A stretch of DNA of 64,000 bases from Atopsyche davidsoni (lineage: Eukaryota > Arthropoda > Insecta > Trichoptera > Hydrobiosidae): the NCBI GenBank assembly GCA_022113835.1, contig JAILWY010000026.1:9513001-9577000 (forward strand), written 5' to 3'. How positions within the stretch are numbered: the first letter of the stretch is position 1; each line of letters begins with the position of its first letter. The position numbers and the translations under genes are program-made. Shown here piece by piece: positions 36,769-47,160 of this stretch. The notes beneath the pieces were generated by a model. It saw nothing but the letters and a program-made list of their open reading frames with translations. It was not told the origin of the DNA and made no database searches.

Positions 36769-38003
36769 AAACACAATATTTTTCATAGTAGAATGAGTAT
36801 TTGTCGTAACCTATATCTGTTTCGATAACTTTAAAGAAAATGTTTACTAATATTTTTTTGTTGTTGACATATAAAATCAACCTATTAATGCCAGAAATAT
36901 ATATTTTTATCTAATAATATTTTATGACAAAAAATTTAAATACCTTTTAAATTTTTAAAAACTCAGAATTTTTTTAAGTACATATATTAGTTTATAAATA
37001 TTTAGATTTTTTCAAAAAAGCGATTAATATTGCAACAGTTAATCGAAGGTATAAAAATCAAACCTGAGAAAGTTCGCCCAAATTTCAAAGCTATTCATTC
37101 GTCATCGAAATGAACATTCAATTGAACTTTTCTACAAAGATTTTCTATAAAAGGAAAATCTCACTGAGCGAAATTAGCTTCTCGGCACTGGAAAATTGCG
37201 GAGAAGTTATTAATCGGGAAAGTCTAAGAAAATTTGCGACACCCATAAACTTATATTGAAAACACCTTCAATGCAAATTCTGCTTTCGGTGAAACTTTAA
37301 TGGATATTTAAGCGTAAATCACTTTAGTTTCGTACAAGCAAGTACAGCCGAAGTCTACAAACTCAGCAAACCAAACTCAATCTAACTATTTGGTCGATTG
37401 TTTCGTGTGTCCAATAGGTTAAATCATTATCTACGTTGTTTGATCGATAAAAACAGACTTATCGAACAGTCAATATTTTCATAGGTTAAGTTTCTGTTCT
37501 TATGTACTTCTAAGTTTGAAGGGTATTCATATTTTATAAAATACCATAAGTAAACTTTCCCAGTCTATTGGTAAATTGCTGCCGATAAAAACTCTCCTTC
37601 AAGAAATGCTGAAATGAGTTGAAGATTATGTCAATATTGAAAAGAACAAATACAGAATGAGTGCAGGAGCACTTATTCGTTATTTACCGAGTCTATATAC
37701 GAATAAGAAAATAACTAAACGATTATGTTAATTTTAATATGTGAGCGTTTTTGTTCTTTAAAAACTTTTTTAGCCCTTGAAAGGTTAAAACGCTGACAAA
37801 TTAAAACGACCGTAGTCTCTATTATTGGAAATTCACGCTTTCTGTTAAAATATGGTGTACTCGTATAATAAACCAAACTTGTATATCGTGAACAAACGAT
37901 CAAAATTATATTATGACAACATAAACACTTAAACCGCATTCTTCTTATAATGATAAAAGTACCTTTGTATTTTGTCTTCACTTTGAGTTTATTAAAATTA
38001 TTT
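36769..38003. other. AT-rich stretch upstream of the hammerhead
   Basis: No supported gene. The 104-codon minus-strand frame 37715-38029 begins inside the hammerhead sequence and continues away from it. It has no reverse-transcriptase or GIY-YIG features that I can see, so I do not treat it as PLE coding sequence. Confidence 0.45.
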
Positions 38004-38047
38004 GCATTACTAGTTTCGACCCAATACACTGGGTCATCATCAGATGC
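38004..38047 (-). ncRNA. Hammerhead ribozyme, minimal PLE type
   Basis: A self-cleaving RNA motif read on the minus strand. In order: stem I 5' GCAT; core CTGATGA (38043-38037); one unpaired T (38036); stem II GACCC/GGGTC with an 8-nt loop; GAAA (38017-38014); stem III of two pairs AC/GT with a TA loop; cleavage triplet GTA; stem I 3' ATGC. Every conserved core residue is present, including G5, G8 and G12. Cleavage is predicted after A38008. Two-base stem III type I hammerheads are known from Penelope-like retroelements, where they sit in the pseudo-LTR. The unpaired T between A9 and stem II is unusual but also occurs at the 22.4-kb locus. I infer the remnant of a PLE terminus; no coding part is seen nearby. 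Confidence 0.8.
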
Positions 38048-38800
38048 TTAACTAAACTCCTTATTTCGATTTAATAAAAAATTAGCCAAAAATAAGTCTC
38101 GGACTTTATATTTATTTTAATATCAACTTTATTTCACTTAACAGATTTTCCAAGAGGTTTCCTTTTAAACTACTTTACTAAGAGGTAACACAAATAATTT
38201 CTCAGATATGAAGTGGTTTCTTATTAAAATATTACTAAAGTTTGCGTTCAAATAGAAATTTAAAAGATTAAATCCTTCAAAAATGATTTATTACATAAGA
38301 ATATCTCAGGTTTCAGAATTTTGTTTGTATTGTAAAATATAATGAGTTGAAAGTTCACCATGTCGAAAACTAAACTAAATTAGTACTCTTTTACTATTTT
38401 AGGTATATTCCAAAGACTCAATAAGATTTCACGGTTAGTACGCAAATCGTTCATTCTTCATTATCAGTCAAATTAATTTTATTTTCCCTTTTTTATATGC
38501 TTCAAGTCTTACAAAAAATATTTTTTATAACTCTCTCCTCTATTTTTAATCTTATTAAATAAAAAGCTATTTATAAAAAAATCAGTTCAAAATTATTAAT
38601 ATATTTAGATACTACAAAAATATTGCTATTTTCCGAAGTCAAGACAAAAAAACATAGTATGCCTAATTTTTAATTTCATATAGCAACCATAAAACGTTCT
38701 ATTTCTGTGAACTGCAGCCGTTTTCGCAAAGTGTTTTTATAAAAATTTCCACAAAAGTAAAAATTTGTTTTATTAAGGCTCTTAAATGAAAAAAAATTTC

Positions 38801-38808
38801 TGACGTCA
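38801..38808. promoter_or_regulatory. Perfect CRE palindrome TGACGTCA
   Basis: The third full CRE of the window. Unlike the other two it lies in AT-rich surroundings (TTTCTGACGTCAAACGA), so supporting context is weaker. Confidence 0.3.
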
Positions 38809-40369
38809 AACGAATAAATCTTTATACCGTTTTGGTATTGTAAATCTCCCGAGAACTGTTGACGTACTTACGGGTTTATTATAGCGAATCTCTCTTTGTT
38901 TACAGCAAACATAATATTAGACTCAGAATACTCATGAAAATACTCGGATGTCTTCGTTCGCGATTGTTTGTCTTATACAAATAAATAATCTTTTATGTAT
39001 TTTTAACAAGTTATTATAGCTCATATTAAGTAATTGTCTCTTTATCATATTTATCTTATTTTAACAAGATTTTCGGATAATACTCCTAGCGTATTTTGGA
39101 GTCATTTTGTGGTAATTCCAATCATACATGGTAAATATTGTTTCTTTGCTCTGTGCTACTTCTGTTGATAATAATGTATAAGTGATTGTTACTGCCTGTC
39201 GCATTTACAAGTTTGCTCTTGCCGGCTGGAGGATCAGCTTTGCTTTACCGGTGACCTAAGCCCTCACTCATCCATTGTTCGGTAACTTCACTTTCAAGGT
39301 TTAGATATTCTGCTTGCTTTGTACAAATTTGGATAGTATAACAAAATTAATCAAACATGCAGAGTGATACGCCGGTGAGCTTTATGATATTTATTACAGT
39401 AATATATGTCTATACATTTATATTTTACTACCGAAACAGTATTTGCTTCATAAAAGCATCATAAAAGCTGAAATAAATTAACTTTTCTATTTTTACAATG
39501 TTCAGGTTTTTTATTTATAAAATACCAAGATCACATCATCTTATTTTCGAAAAAATAAGTTTACCAAACCTTCTTCAATTTTACGTAAATCATATTTTCT
39601 TAAAATTTACTATTTATAACCTTAAATATTATTACCTATAAACTTTAATAATAATACTGGAATAAGTAAATTTCCTGATGTATTTTGAAGTGTTCTGATA
39701 TCTGGATAACTTAACATTTGTCGTAAAAATATACAAACTGTTGAATACTTCAATAAGCATAAGTTACTCTTCCAGAAGACTGTGCGCTTCTCGTGTCAGT
39801 GCTGAGATGATGACCCAGATATGATTTCCATATAAAAGTATTCCTCTGTAAGAATATTTCATGCATTTGAGGCTTACGTGCATGGGCGCCTCTAAAATTA
39901 TAACGAAATATTAGAGAATATACAAAATAATTGGTAGCATGCCATCCTGAGACAGTATCTGAGAAAGACAGGTTTATTGGCGATATGATCACACAACACA
40001 ATTTCAGTGATGTAGTCCTCTTATACAGCTCTTTACTGCTTGGTTATGTTTGTATTTTATATGTTGAACGTTCCATAAATTTTGTTTATTTTATTGCTAG
40101 AGCAAATTTTTATCATTTTTAAAAAAATTTAACTGTTATTTAACATAAAAGGTACTCGGTAATAATTCGATTCTAAGGTATATGCAAATGTGTTTAACCT
40201 AATCCCCTGGAAACTACTTTTGTTTAAAACATTAATTTATCACTACGTACATATTATTTTATTTGAGATTGACTTAAAATTGACGTTTCAGAGATTTAAT
40301 GTTCAGATTGATACTGTCTACATTTCATCTATACAATCGGAAACTTACCTGTCTCGGTACCAGCAAATT

Positions 40370-40560
40370 AATTGATGAAGTTCTTGAGAGAAATCGCCAA
40401 CATTATAAGGGTACGGAAATAGCCTTAAAGCCTTTCATCGCATGCACTTCCCACCCTTGTATCCAGCGCTTTCAGGAAATGAAGCGAGGGGTCGTAGCGA
40501 TGAGTCCCCTTCTAGGTCTGTTACTGTAACTACTTTTGAAAAACATTTTGGCCGAAGTAT
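40370..40560. promoter_or_regulatory. GC-richer islet
   Basis: A moderately GC-richer block includes CATGCACTTCCCACCCTTGT and GCGAGGGGTCGTAGCGATGA. Short overlapping frames cross it. Candidate regulatory element. Confidence 0.2.
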
Positions 40561-41488
40561 GCGCACTTTGATATTTGATTGCATTTGGAGCTGTTATCTT
40601 TTGGTTATTCAATTGGAAAAAATGGAAAAAAATTGATCGAAATTATAGCTACGCAGTCTGTTGAATAAAAAATCTTTTGTGGAAGGGATATTGCGGATCG
40701 GTCGAGTAATAATAAAGAAACATAGAAAAGCTTTTTTTTTGCAGTTTATGTAAGCGTCACTCCGTAAGAAAATTAATTATTGTATATGTAAGTGAACTGC
40801 TGAACAATGTGACAAACTTAGAACGAACTAACGATGTAACTAAGAAAACTAAAACAATTAATATTAAGAAAGCGACATCATCAAAATTAAACAATACAAC
40901 GAGACAATGAGTTTGTAAGTAATTTTCGTGTTCATTATACTATTCATATAAATCTTCAGCAAAAAGTTGAGTGCCTTTGTTTTGATATGGAGAATAATTT
41001 CAATAGGCTTTTCTCTATTGTTATAATCACAATTGTATTTTCAACATGTATCATTGATATTACCTATTTCTAAAAAAAAATCTAATCTCCATGTTTGTCT
41101 TCATTACGTTATTATGCTACATCAATATAAATTTGAGACTTCAAATCTAATTATTATACATTTTTGAGCTTCTTTTATTTGACTTGTGCGTAACATGATA
41201 TTTACTTTTCTATGTACATAAAAATTCGAGTACCAGGTGACTCTACTCTACTTTTACTGACGGTAAATCTTTATATTTTAATTGAATTTTTTTTATGTCT
41301 ATAGAAGTTATATAAGTATATAGTTAATAAAAATTAACATTTTGAGACATCACTGGAAGTAAGTAAAGCAAATTAGATCGATGTTCGCATTAAGACAGGA
41401 TTTCGTGCATATGCGCAAATGCAAGATTATTTTATTAGTTAATAAGTTTGTCAGAGAGGACAAACATACGAAAATGAAGTATCTTTAG

Positions 41489-41638
41489 TCAGATCATATT
41501 AACGTTACTATCAATAATGGTCGGGTCTCTGTAGTGAGACGGTGGCATGATGTAGGAGTTGATGGAATATCACGGTTGAGAGCAAGCGCCCAAACAAGTT
41601 ATACTGAAGATCAATGTCCACGACTGAAGTTTGTGTAG
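41489..41638 (+). pseudogene. Possible Tc1/mariner-type transposase scrap
   Basis: A plus-strand frame is open for 49 codons between stops. It reads GRVSVVRRWHDVGVDGISRL near the middle and YTEDQCPRLKFV at the end. The RRW...VG(V/I)DG...RL pattern followed by a YTED...RL.F-like segment resembles the linker before the catalytic DDE part of Tc1-like transposases. It lacks any D-D-E residues and terminal inverted repeats, and the flanks have stops in every frame. If real, it is a tiny internal relic. A translated search is decisive. Confidence 0.27.
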
Positions 41639-42395
41639 GAATAGTTTATTTTGTTATTTTTCTCAAATTTGTCATCAACATATTATTCTTATAGTATGGG
41701 ATATAATTATTGTATTCACATATCACCAACAATATATCTAACTGTCAACAAAAAAAACATGCGATTTTTCACAATTATCTTTGTATTTATTCGATAAATT
41801 ACTACATAAGCTTATATTTTGATTTTTATTTCATGGTTTCGTTTTGAAATCAAAAACTTAAATATTTATTGATTAAAAAACACAAATTAATTTTAAATAT
41901 TCAACCTAAATATTTAAATATATTCGCACGCCCATGTCTCTCAAACTTACAGTTTGTAGTGGTGGAAAGCATTTCGATGTACAAAAGGACTCAGATTCCC
42001 ATTGTGCATCTGGATCTTATCTTGTATGAATATTTCAAGTCCCCGTTGAAAAAAGGCTTCCTTGCATCTCTTCTACGCAGAACCTATTCAAGTGCAGAAT
42101 ATCTGAATGCATGAAGTGCAAAAGCGCGGCATCTGGTGCTTCCGATTCTTTATCAATAGAAAGAAATGACAAAGGAGATCGGAAATAGATCCATATTTAT
42201 TGGTTCTGTGTGTATAATTCATTTCTATTTAATATTTATATTTTACCATGAAATGAATCTATGTATTTACTTACAGCAATAATATATAATCAACAAACAC
42301 TCAAATAAATTAAAACAAATCGAGTCTTATATTTTAATAAAGCATTGGATAAGCACTCTAAAGCATGTTTACAGTGTAACGACGATTTAATATTT

Positions 42396-42423
42396 AGCCA
42401 AAACAAATTATTTTGTTTTGGCT
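42396..42423. repeat. Perfect 12-bp hairpin
   Basis: AGCCAAAACAAA and TTTGTTTTGGCT pair perfectly around a 4-nt loop (TTAT). This is compact enough to form a stable stem-loop in RNA or a foldback slip product in DNA. No flanking duplication was seen. Confidence 0.6.
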
Positions 42424-42959
42424 TAAATAAATTGCCCAACCCCAAATAAGCCAATTAGTTATTATTCCATTTTTTTAATGAAAAAAGATCTAGTACCGGA
42501 ATCAAAACGTCATACAAATTATCACTACTTGACGTAGTCAAAGTATAGAGTTCTACTAAAACGATTTCCAATAACTGCGAACAAACCTCACGTCACTTAT
42601 TTCATTCTTTCTTCATGCATTTTTCTAGTATTCTGTCTCTGTGTCGAGTAGTTTGCAAGGCTCTCTAATATTGTTTTTCTATTTTGTTCTTGTTTTTTTA
42701 TATTATGCATTCTTGGGATCAGGTATTCATTCTACTGTGACTCCTTACAATAGCTTTTTTCCACGGCGTAATTGTTATATTTTTCTTTCATATTTTTACT
42801 TCAATATTAACTTTGTCATGATTTCTTCACATAATTTATGAAAAAATACAAAGATTTCAAGTAATTAAATGTACATTTTCTTAAAAAAAAAAAAATTAAT
42901 TAAGTAAAGACGTTGTTTAAAGAATATCTAGGGTTTCTTTTTTTTTTCATTATTAAATT

Positions 42960-43290
42960 TATCTTTCATGTAAAACGGTAAAAAAAAAACACCCCCGCGT
43001 TTAGACAATTCTGGAGGTTTTGGAGTTGAGAAAATTAATAAGCGACTACCCATCCGTGCAGTGCCTCCGGTCCTCCATTGTAAGCTCGGCGGTCGGACGG
43101 AAAATAAATTGTACCTTTGATATATCGTGAAACTTTAGCCTTTTCGCCTTTTTTATTTCAATTCAGAGCGTGAAGCGCCCATTCATAACTTTAGAAATTG
43201 AAAGTTTAATAATGTAATGAATGTTCGGAGTGAATGGGAAAGTTGGGGGCCGGTTTTATTTGCAAAGAGAACACACCGGCGAGTACAAAT
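42960..43290. promoter_or_regulatory. GC-richer islet, candidate conserved element
   Basis: The block runs from CACCCCCGCGTTTAG through GTGCCTCCGGTCCTCCATTG and GGCGGTCGGACGG to GGGGGCCGGTTTTATTTGC. It contains AT-rich homeodomain-like cores (ATTAAT, TAATAATGTAATGAAT). No open frame of note. The composition mix is typical of developmental enhancers; this is an inference. Confidence 0.28.
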
Positions 43291-44039
43291 CACACTAGAA
43301 ACTTTTTAACTGACTATTAAAAATATTTAACATAGAAAATTATTGGAATTAACAAGGATTTAACAAAGAAAATACACCAACACCGACAGCAGAGTTCCAA
43401 TAAAGGCGCTCATGTCAAAAAGCCACTGTAAGTATAATAGCTCCATCGCCTACTAACTTACTGTAAAAAAAGTAAATTGACTTGCTAAACATTTCATAAA
43501 GTTGTCGAAAACCCTCGTTCTGAACTATGTTAAGGCCGTCTGATTATAACATAACTCTGTATTTTAATATTTTGTTAACAAACGAAAAACAAAAAATTCA
43601 AATTAAAAAAAAACTTTGAAACAAACTTTACCAAGCCCTTGTGAAACTAATAATAACATATCAAGTATTTTTTTTCTTGTTTTTTTATTGAAAAAAATGT
43701 GTGTAAAAAAGCCTAGTTTTCAAAATAAGAAATTAACGAAAAGCCCTTTTGCCTACAAAATATGAAGAGGGCATTTCGTTCACGAAACTATTTAAATCTG
43801 ATGTAATAGTCAGTGGTTTGAATTATCTGCAAATACGCTTGAGATGAAACCTCAATACCGATTTCACTTCAAAACTTAAAATGAATATTTTTTAAATCAA
43901 ATAAACCAGTAAACAAGAAGTATTCACTTTTCGTTGTTTAATTATCCAAGATGTTGAGCACCGCTGTAAAATACAACATTATTACATATTGGCAAGAAAG
44001 TGAAATAAAACTGTAACAGAGTGAAGATAATAGTATCAT

Positions 44040-44560
44040 TTAGCACGAATTTCTCGCTTGCGAAGCGTCGCGGGTGTCAGCTCAGAACCGCCGCCACACC
44101 CGCGGCTTTCTCCGCGGACGGGACATAACCACAATATTACAAGCGCAATTATGATAATACGCCCCTCGTCTTCTCGAGATTGGAAGGATCCCGAGCCACA
44201 TCTCGAGAGAGTTGCCGAGCTGATTATAGTAGCCCAAATGAGTCGGGAATTCCCGGCCATACGTTTAAACTATAAGCACCGCGCGAACGGCGAACTTCTC
44301 TAATAGTTCCACTGTGGAAGCTTTTGGAATTCTGGTTATTGTTATGAACCAAACTGCGGGAGCTTCGCGGGAACAAGATTTCTGGCGCCCACGCTCTCTT
44401 TTGGATTTTTCTTATAGTCTATTATTGCCAGCAACACGTGCATGAGAGTACACAAAAGTTTATTTTCCGTTGTGTAAACACGGTGAGGTGTGCCATTATT
44501 GGGAGCGTGCTATTGTTGGTTTTTTAGTGCGCAGTAAATTCCGGCGCTTTTAACTGGTAT
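44040..44560. promoter_or_regulatory. GC-richer islet with perfect kappa-B site
   Basis: A GC-richer block contains GGGAATTCCC at 44245-44254 inside the 12-bp palindrome CGGGAATTCCCG (44244-44255), a Rel/NF-kappa-B (Dorsal/Relish-type) consensus. An AP-1-like TGAGTC core overlaps its upstream edge. Frames of 81 codons (plus) and 74 codons (minus) overlap in the first half, again a composition effect. Candidate enhancer. Confidence 0.33.
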
Positions 44561-45259
44561 TTCATTTTTTTGCATAGTATTTTAACTAGTTGATTTTGGT
44601 AATTCCAAGGATCATATCGTTCATACTGATATTAAATAAACGAATTATTTTTAACTTTGTTTACAGCTAGCTTTCAAAAAAAAAAAATTCTTTCATGGTC
44701 AATAAACGTGCCTTTTTCCTGAATCACATTCTTGGTATATTGTAACCTTTATGCATATCTCAGTAACAGACATTTCTTTTGACATTTCTTCAATGCCGTT
44801 ATGTTTCACGTGCGGGTAAATTTTTTTTTACATTTGATGTCAGAGTATTACTAGTAACTTATTGACATAAACGTGTCCTGCTATACGAGAGTCTTGCGTT
44901 GTTTGTAATATTATTATTCATAAGCACGGAGACTCCCCTCACTCCCGTTCAGATGCTACCCTTACAAAATCTTCATATTAAACGAAAATCAACCCTGCAA
45001 AAACTGCCGTCCTAGAAAAACCAAATCCTACATACACGAATTCCAATACTGTAGACATACTTTTATAGCGTATAAATTTGATTATTCTGAAAATTCAATA
45101 TACGAGTATAAAAGTTAAAAAAAAAACATTTTTTAAATATTTTGTAAGCATACGATTGTATACATATCATAAATGAAGGATTTTAGACAATAAAACTATT
45201 GTTTAGAAGTTTACTTGAAAGTTGTCCTTAAACCAAAATATTATTTGACAGATCACATT

Positions 45260-45266
45260 TATAAAA
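45260..45266 (+). promoter_or_regulatory. TATAAAA upstream of small ORF
   Basis: TATAAAA ends 27 bp before the ATG of the 83-codon frame at 45294. If used, transcription would start almost at the ATG, which leaves a very short leader. In AT-rich DNA such boxes are frequent. Confidence 0.15.
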
Positions 45267-45293
45267 ACTTAAATTGTGTTTGAATAGTTTTGA

Positions 45294-45545
45294 ATGGCCA
45301 CTTCGGTTTTATTGGCAATCGGATTAATAATTTGTTCAGGCTACCAATCGAAAATGAATAGTCCGTCGGATACAGACCTCCTTCATCACCACTCATTCGT
45401 GGAACTGCTCACAAAATTTCGGATTAATCTCGGATATCACAAAGACTTCAATGCCTTCCTTACAACCCACATCTTTCAATGGCTTTATCGTAAAGTTAAA
45501 GAAACTCATTTTGTAGTATATAACAAATCTCCGAGAAATTCATGA
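45294..45545 (+). CDS. Candidate small secreted protein ORF
   Basis: An 83-codon frame whose first 19 residues (MATSVLLAIGLIICSGYQS) fit a signal peptide: a short n-region, a hydrophobic core VLLAIGLIICSG, then a polar stretch with Ser/Gly before the likely cleavage. The rest is polar with a His trio (LLHHHSF) and an aromatic, basic C-terminal half, with no Cys after the signal. AATAAA lies 11 bases after the stop (45556-45561). A TATAAAA is upstream but too near for a normal leader. I recognise no homologous family. It could be a small secreted peptide or protein gene, or chance; transcript evidence is required. Confidence 0.25.
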   Translation: MATSVLLAIGLIICSGYQSKMNSPSDTDLLHHHSFVELLTKFRINLGYHKDFNAFLTTHIFQWLYRKVKETHFVVYNKSPRNS

Positions 45546-46679
45546 GTTAACTGAAAATAAAATTGTTTCAACGAGTGCAATATTTTCTGTGAATATTTCC
45601 TTTTCAGCGGTACGTTAAATAAAACATGTTACGTTCCTTTATAAATTCATATTAAAGTGTGAAAATGCAAAATTTAAAATGTGCACAGAGAGTATATGTA
45701 CCTATCCGCAAAGGCTCTTTGCATATTTTAATTTTGAAGCATTACATACAACACTTTATCTTAAAAATGCAGGGGTATTAAATTATTAAACCGATTTTTT
45801 CAAAGTCAAAATATTCCAGCTAATTGTTATTCAAGTTCTCTCCAGAATAATTTCGCGCAATTTTAAAAGATAAACAGTCTCAAAATTAATTATTTTTTTA
45901 AATTTTCAAGCAGAAACTCTATAATTTTCTTTTTAACTTCCAATTAAAAACCTAATAAAATTTCAGTTAAGAAACACTTACACCCGAAACCTAATTAATA
46001 TTACAGGAGCACTTAATGACGCGCCCACCACCTCGCGGGGAGAACTCTGGCTTCAAACACTATGTAATTCAATAAACTCATTAAAGACATTATAATGACA
46101 TTTAGTGTTTTATAGAATTTAAATAAAAAATGTGTGTTGAAAATAATAATTGGCGGCCGCTGTAGTAGTTAATATTCGATTCTTGGAGGTCATGGCGCAA
46201 CACTTAGATCTCTGAATTTTTTTAAAGATAATTCAAGGACTGGAACCGAAACGTCAGAACATCGAAATATTAAATTGTGAAACAAGTATTAATTATAACC
46301 ATAAATAATAATAATACCATATATTATAATAATACGAAAAAAAAAATTAAGTCCTCTAGATTAAAATGATAAATACACTTACTCTCAGATACTTATATGT
46401 TATTCATTAAATAAATAGGAGAAAAAATGCATTCTTAAAAATACAAATAATTAAAAGCAGAGCATTAGTTGAAGTACAAGTTTTTTTCTTCTATATCATT
46501 TTTAAAAATTAATTAACTCGAGGTTCTATACATTATAAAGATTGTTTTGAAACCATAAAAATACTCAGCTTAGGCGCCGGTGATCTCGGTGGATTGGTTA
46601 AATATTAAGTATTCTGTGGTATTGATTTAAAAATTTATCTAAGTATTTAATATAACATTAATTTTTATAATATTACAAA

Positions 46680-47160
46680 GACGAAGCCTGCAGTGAACCG
46701 CTGCCAATGAATGCATTTCACGTTTCTAAAGGAAGTCGGGTTTGCTCTACAACGGAGAACTCATTGTTTGCTCTCTGCCCTTCCGCTGCCGTGAATCCTA
46801 TTCCAATATTTCCAATGTACGTCAGAGGTCTTACATATCAACACTTTATCGATTAGACGCGTAATATTAATGAAAATTACCACAAAATTAATCGAATCAA
46901 ATCATTACCTTTAAGTGTTATAAATGTGTCAAAGAAAATATTTGGGCTTTGACAAAAAGCTTTTATTACAAGGATAATATTAAATCTGTTAAAAGCCGCG
47001 TAGTCTTTGACACGCCAGACTAACGAAGATTGGCAGCGCAGTTCACTGGCGACCTGCTAATTAATTCATGTAATCAATAAATTACAGCCCGCCTTGACAA
47101 GGGTCTTGTACCGACCGCAGATAGAACTAATATAATCGCAATTGACAAGCCTCCGGTTTT
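46680..47160. promoter_or_regulatory. Paired islets with homeodomain-type sites
   Basis: Two GC-richer parts (46680-46860 and 47000-47160). The second holds a dense AT core, TAATTAATT (47058-47066) then TAATCAATAAATTA (47071-47084), flanked by GC-rich sequence (CTGGCGACCTG and CAGCCCGCCTTGACA). Closely spaced TAAT cores inside a GC-richer block are typical of developmental enhancers bound by homeodomain proteins. Inference only. Confidence 0.3.

Larger units (their letters stand above)
38048..41488. other. AT-rich non-coding stretch
   Basis: No supported gene. It contains a CRE at 38801-38808 and an islet at 40370-40560. The frames at 39750-40001 (minus), 39931-40122, 40190-40375 and 40299-40529 (plus) overlap one another and show no motif. 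Confidence 0.5.
41639..45259. other. AT-rich stretch with islets
   Basis: No supported gene. An 81-codon plus frame (41869-42114) has a mixed composition in its second half (SLLRRTYSSAEYL) but no recognised motif. It begins 231 bp after the possible transposase scrap and could belong to the same decayed element. Islets at 42960-43290 and 44040-44560 are listed separately. Confidence 0.45.

Noticed and set aside
37715..38029. 104-codon minus frame starting in the hammerhead, considered as PLE protein
   Set aside because: No reverse-transcriptase or GIY-YIG nuclease features and AT-driven residues; not supported as coding.
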